14,526 bases of DNA from JASJBU01 sp039714735 (lineage in GTDB: Bacteria; Pseudomonadota; Gammaproteobacteria; Chromatiales; Chromatiaceae). Positions 13,201 to 14,526 of this stretch are shown one piece after another. Position numbers and translations under genes: made by a program. A model generated the notes under the pieces. That model did not search any database, had not been told where the DNA came from, and saw only the letters and a list, made by a program, of their open reading frames with translations. The stretch covers positions 1 through 14,526 of the forward strand of contig JBDLIT010000105.1 in assembly GCA_039714735.1 (NCBI GenBank). Direction: 5' to 3'. Every line of letters begins with the position of its first letter. Within the stretch, counting starts at the first letter, position 1.

Positions 13201-14526
13201 TTAGAAGAGCTGGCTCGGACAATCGACGCCCGCTACACCCACACACATGGGCACCATCATCTCGTTATCCTCGTGCTCGACGATGTGGCAGTGCCAGACG
13301 TAGAGACCGTTGACATCGAAGTCGGCTGCGATGGATGTGACCTCACCCGGATAGCTGATGACGGTATCCTTCCAGCCGTTCTCCCAGGGTTGGGCGCCGG
13401 TCGCGGTGGAAATGACACTGGCGCCACCACCGATAGCGGAGCGGCCAAGCACCCTGAACTTCACCAGGTGCACATGGATCGGGTGACCGTCGACGGTAAA
13501 GTTCCAGATGTTCCACTGTTCCGCCGTCTGGGTGCCGGATCCGTCGGCATTCACATTGGTGACGATGGGGTCAGACCAGAGGGTTACCGTCGGAATGCCG
13601 GCTGCATCCACGGTGCCGGTTACAGCGGCCTTGGGGGCAAAGGGCAGGGCGGTCGGATGGGTTGTGCCGTCGATTTGGCTGACACAGGCGCCAGCTACAG
13701 GGAGATAATCCACCAGCTGTACCACATTGCCTAACAGGTCGACGTCGGCGCAGATCAGGGTGGACTCTTCCTCGACCAGGGCCAGTTCACGGGGTGTTGG
13801 GTTGGTCACGGCTACGGTGTAGTTGCCCAGGTCCGGATCGGCGGCGTTCACTACCAGATCTTCCACGTTGCTGGCAATGAGGGTCGGGTCGAGGTTGGTG
13901 ATTGCACCGGTGATCGGGTCACGCACTTCATCGGTGGGGCTTGCGCCCAACAGATCGCTGTTGACCACGAACTGCATCACCTGACCGGTGGTGGCTGGAT
14001 CGGCCGGCACATCCGGGAAGCCACCAAAGGGGGCGTCCGGGGCGGTGTTGGTCATGGTGATGATGGCGCCGTCAGGCAGGCCACGGAAGTCCACGATCAC
14101 GTTGGCCCGCTCGGCCAGACCCATCAGCAGCGCCTGCTGACTGCTGGGTGCGGCCACAGGTTTCACTACACGACGCCTGTCGTTGATAGAACCCGCGCTG
14201 GTAAGGGTAGTCGCAAAACCGGTCCTGACCGCCGTCACCTGGGGAGAGAGACTTTGCTCGGCGCCGATCTGGTAGAAATCCAGCTCACGCACGCGGATCG
14301 TCTTGGATTTGAGCTGACCGTTACCACTGATGAACCAAACTGTCTTCTCCACACATCCAGGCAAGGGGTTACCCGCAGCGTCGGTAACCATCAGGGCCAG
14401 GTTGATGAAGCGCGAGTTGCTGCCGTTGAGCAGGCGGAAACGGTACTGGGCCGGGGCTACTTGGAGCTCTGGCCAGGTCACGCCATTCACCACCATGGTG
14501 TTGAAGAAGGCTTCCGGGTTCCAGAT
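13201..14526 (-). CDS. Multicopper oxidase, CotA/bilirubin-oxidase-like, C-terminal part
   Basis: The frame is open to the right edge; the upstream codons (IWNPEAFFNT before Met at 14496) continue a typical multicopper oxidase, so the gene is 5'-truncated here and its start lies outside. The 441 visible residues cover the middle and C-terminal cupredoxin domains. NGVTWPELQVAPAQYRFRLLNGSNSRF is split here as motif start (MVVNGVTWPELQV) and RFRLLNGSNSR. The copper ligands are complete for the C-terminal half: HPIHVH at visible 348-353 (about 13468-13485) and WHCHIVEHEDNEM at 411-423 (about 13258-13296), with the type 1 Cys, His and axial Met and the type 2/3 His. The HPIHVHLVKFRVL and VWHCHIVEHED wording is that of Bacillus CotA and bilirubin oxidases rather than Met-rich CueO. 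Two Cys near the C-terminus may form a disulfide. It oxidises phenolic or metal substrates with O2; next to cusBA a role in Cu+ oxidation is plausible but not shown. Confidence 0.92.
   Translation of the reverse strand: MWNPEAFFNTMVVNGVTWPELQVAPAQYRFRLLNGSNSRFINLALMVTDAAGNPLPGCVEKTVWFISGNGQLKSKTIRVRELDFYQIGAEQSLSPQVTAVRTGFATTLTSAGSINDRRRVVKPVAAPSSQQALLMGLAERANVIVDFRGLPDGAIITMTNTAPDAPFGGFPDVPADPATTGQVMQFVVNSDLLGASPTDEVRDPITGAITNLDPTLIASNVEDLVVNAADPDLGNYTVAVTNPTPRELALVEEESTLICADVDLLGNVVQLVDYLPVAGACVSQIDGTTHPTALPFAPKAAVTGTVDAAGIPTVTLWSDPIVTNVNADGSGTQTAEQWNIWNFTVDGHPIHVHLVKFRVLGRSAIGGGASVISTATGAQPWENGWKDTVISYPGEVTSIAADFDVNGLYVWHCHIVEHEDNEMMVPMCVGVAGVDCPSQLF

Noticed and set aside
13171..13734. 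187-residue plus-strand frame opposite the multicopper oxidase
   Set aside because: Starts inside the intergenic terminator region and is the antisense of the copper-ligand domain, whose reading on the minus strand is unmistakable.

Overview
The window looks like chromosomal DNA of a Gammaproteobacterium. The RND pump is very close in motifs to Escherichia coli CusA, the two-component pair has the QseBC/PmrAB layout, and the intergenic palindromic repeats are of kinds common in environmental Gammaproteobacteria. I cannot name the genus. Almost everything is on the minus strand; the only plus-strand genes are a truncated ORF at the left edge and one secreted-protein gene at 11236-12003.

Layout from left to right: the 3' end of a Met-rich coiled-coil ORF (3-305, +); a bidirectional terminator (326-358); a secreted, acidic, Cys-containing protein of unknown function (421-1272, -); a sensor kinase and response regulator pair (1460-3478, -); a periplasmic FKBP-type peptidyl-prolyl isomerase, FKBP-1 (3667-4359, -); a cusBA copper/silver efflux operon (4617-9931, -); a second FKBP (10074-10763, -); a secreted plus-strand protein of unknown function (11236-12003); two tandem 135-bp palindromic repeats (12047-12324); a third, divergent FKBP (12335-13069, -); and the 3' part of a CotA/bilirubin-oxidase-like multicopper oxidase that runs off the right edge (13201-14526, -).

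The coherent theme is envelope copper (or silver) handling. CusA and CusB would expel Cu+/Ag+ from the periplasm, and the multicopper oxidase could oxidise Cu+ or other substrates. The sensor kinase has a His- and Glu-rich periplasmic loop that could sense metal. No CusC/TolC-type outer-membrane channel and no CusF chaperone gene is present in the window.

The least ordinary features are these. The CusB adaptor carries four N-terminal CPMHP...CxxCGM metal-binding modules in two sequence classes, and two of the modules are encoded by a nearly identical 76-bp DNA repeat. Three exported FKBP paralogues are interspersed with the metal genes, and the third has lost several canonical FKBP active-site residues. 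CusA has a Trp-rich insertion after its first transmembrane half. Assigning the FKBPs and the unknown secreted proteins to metal resistance is inference from neighbourhood, not something the sequence proves.
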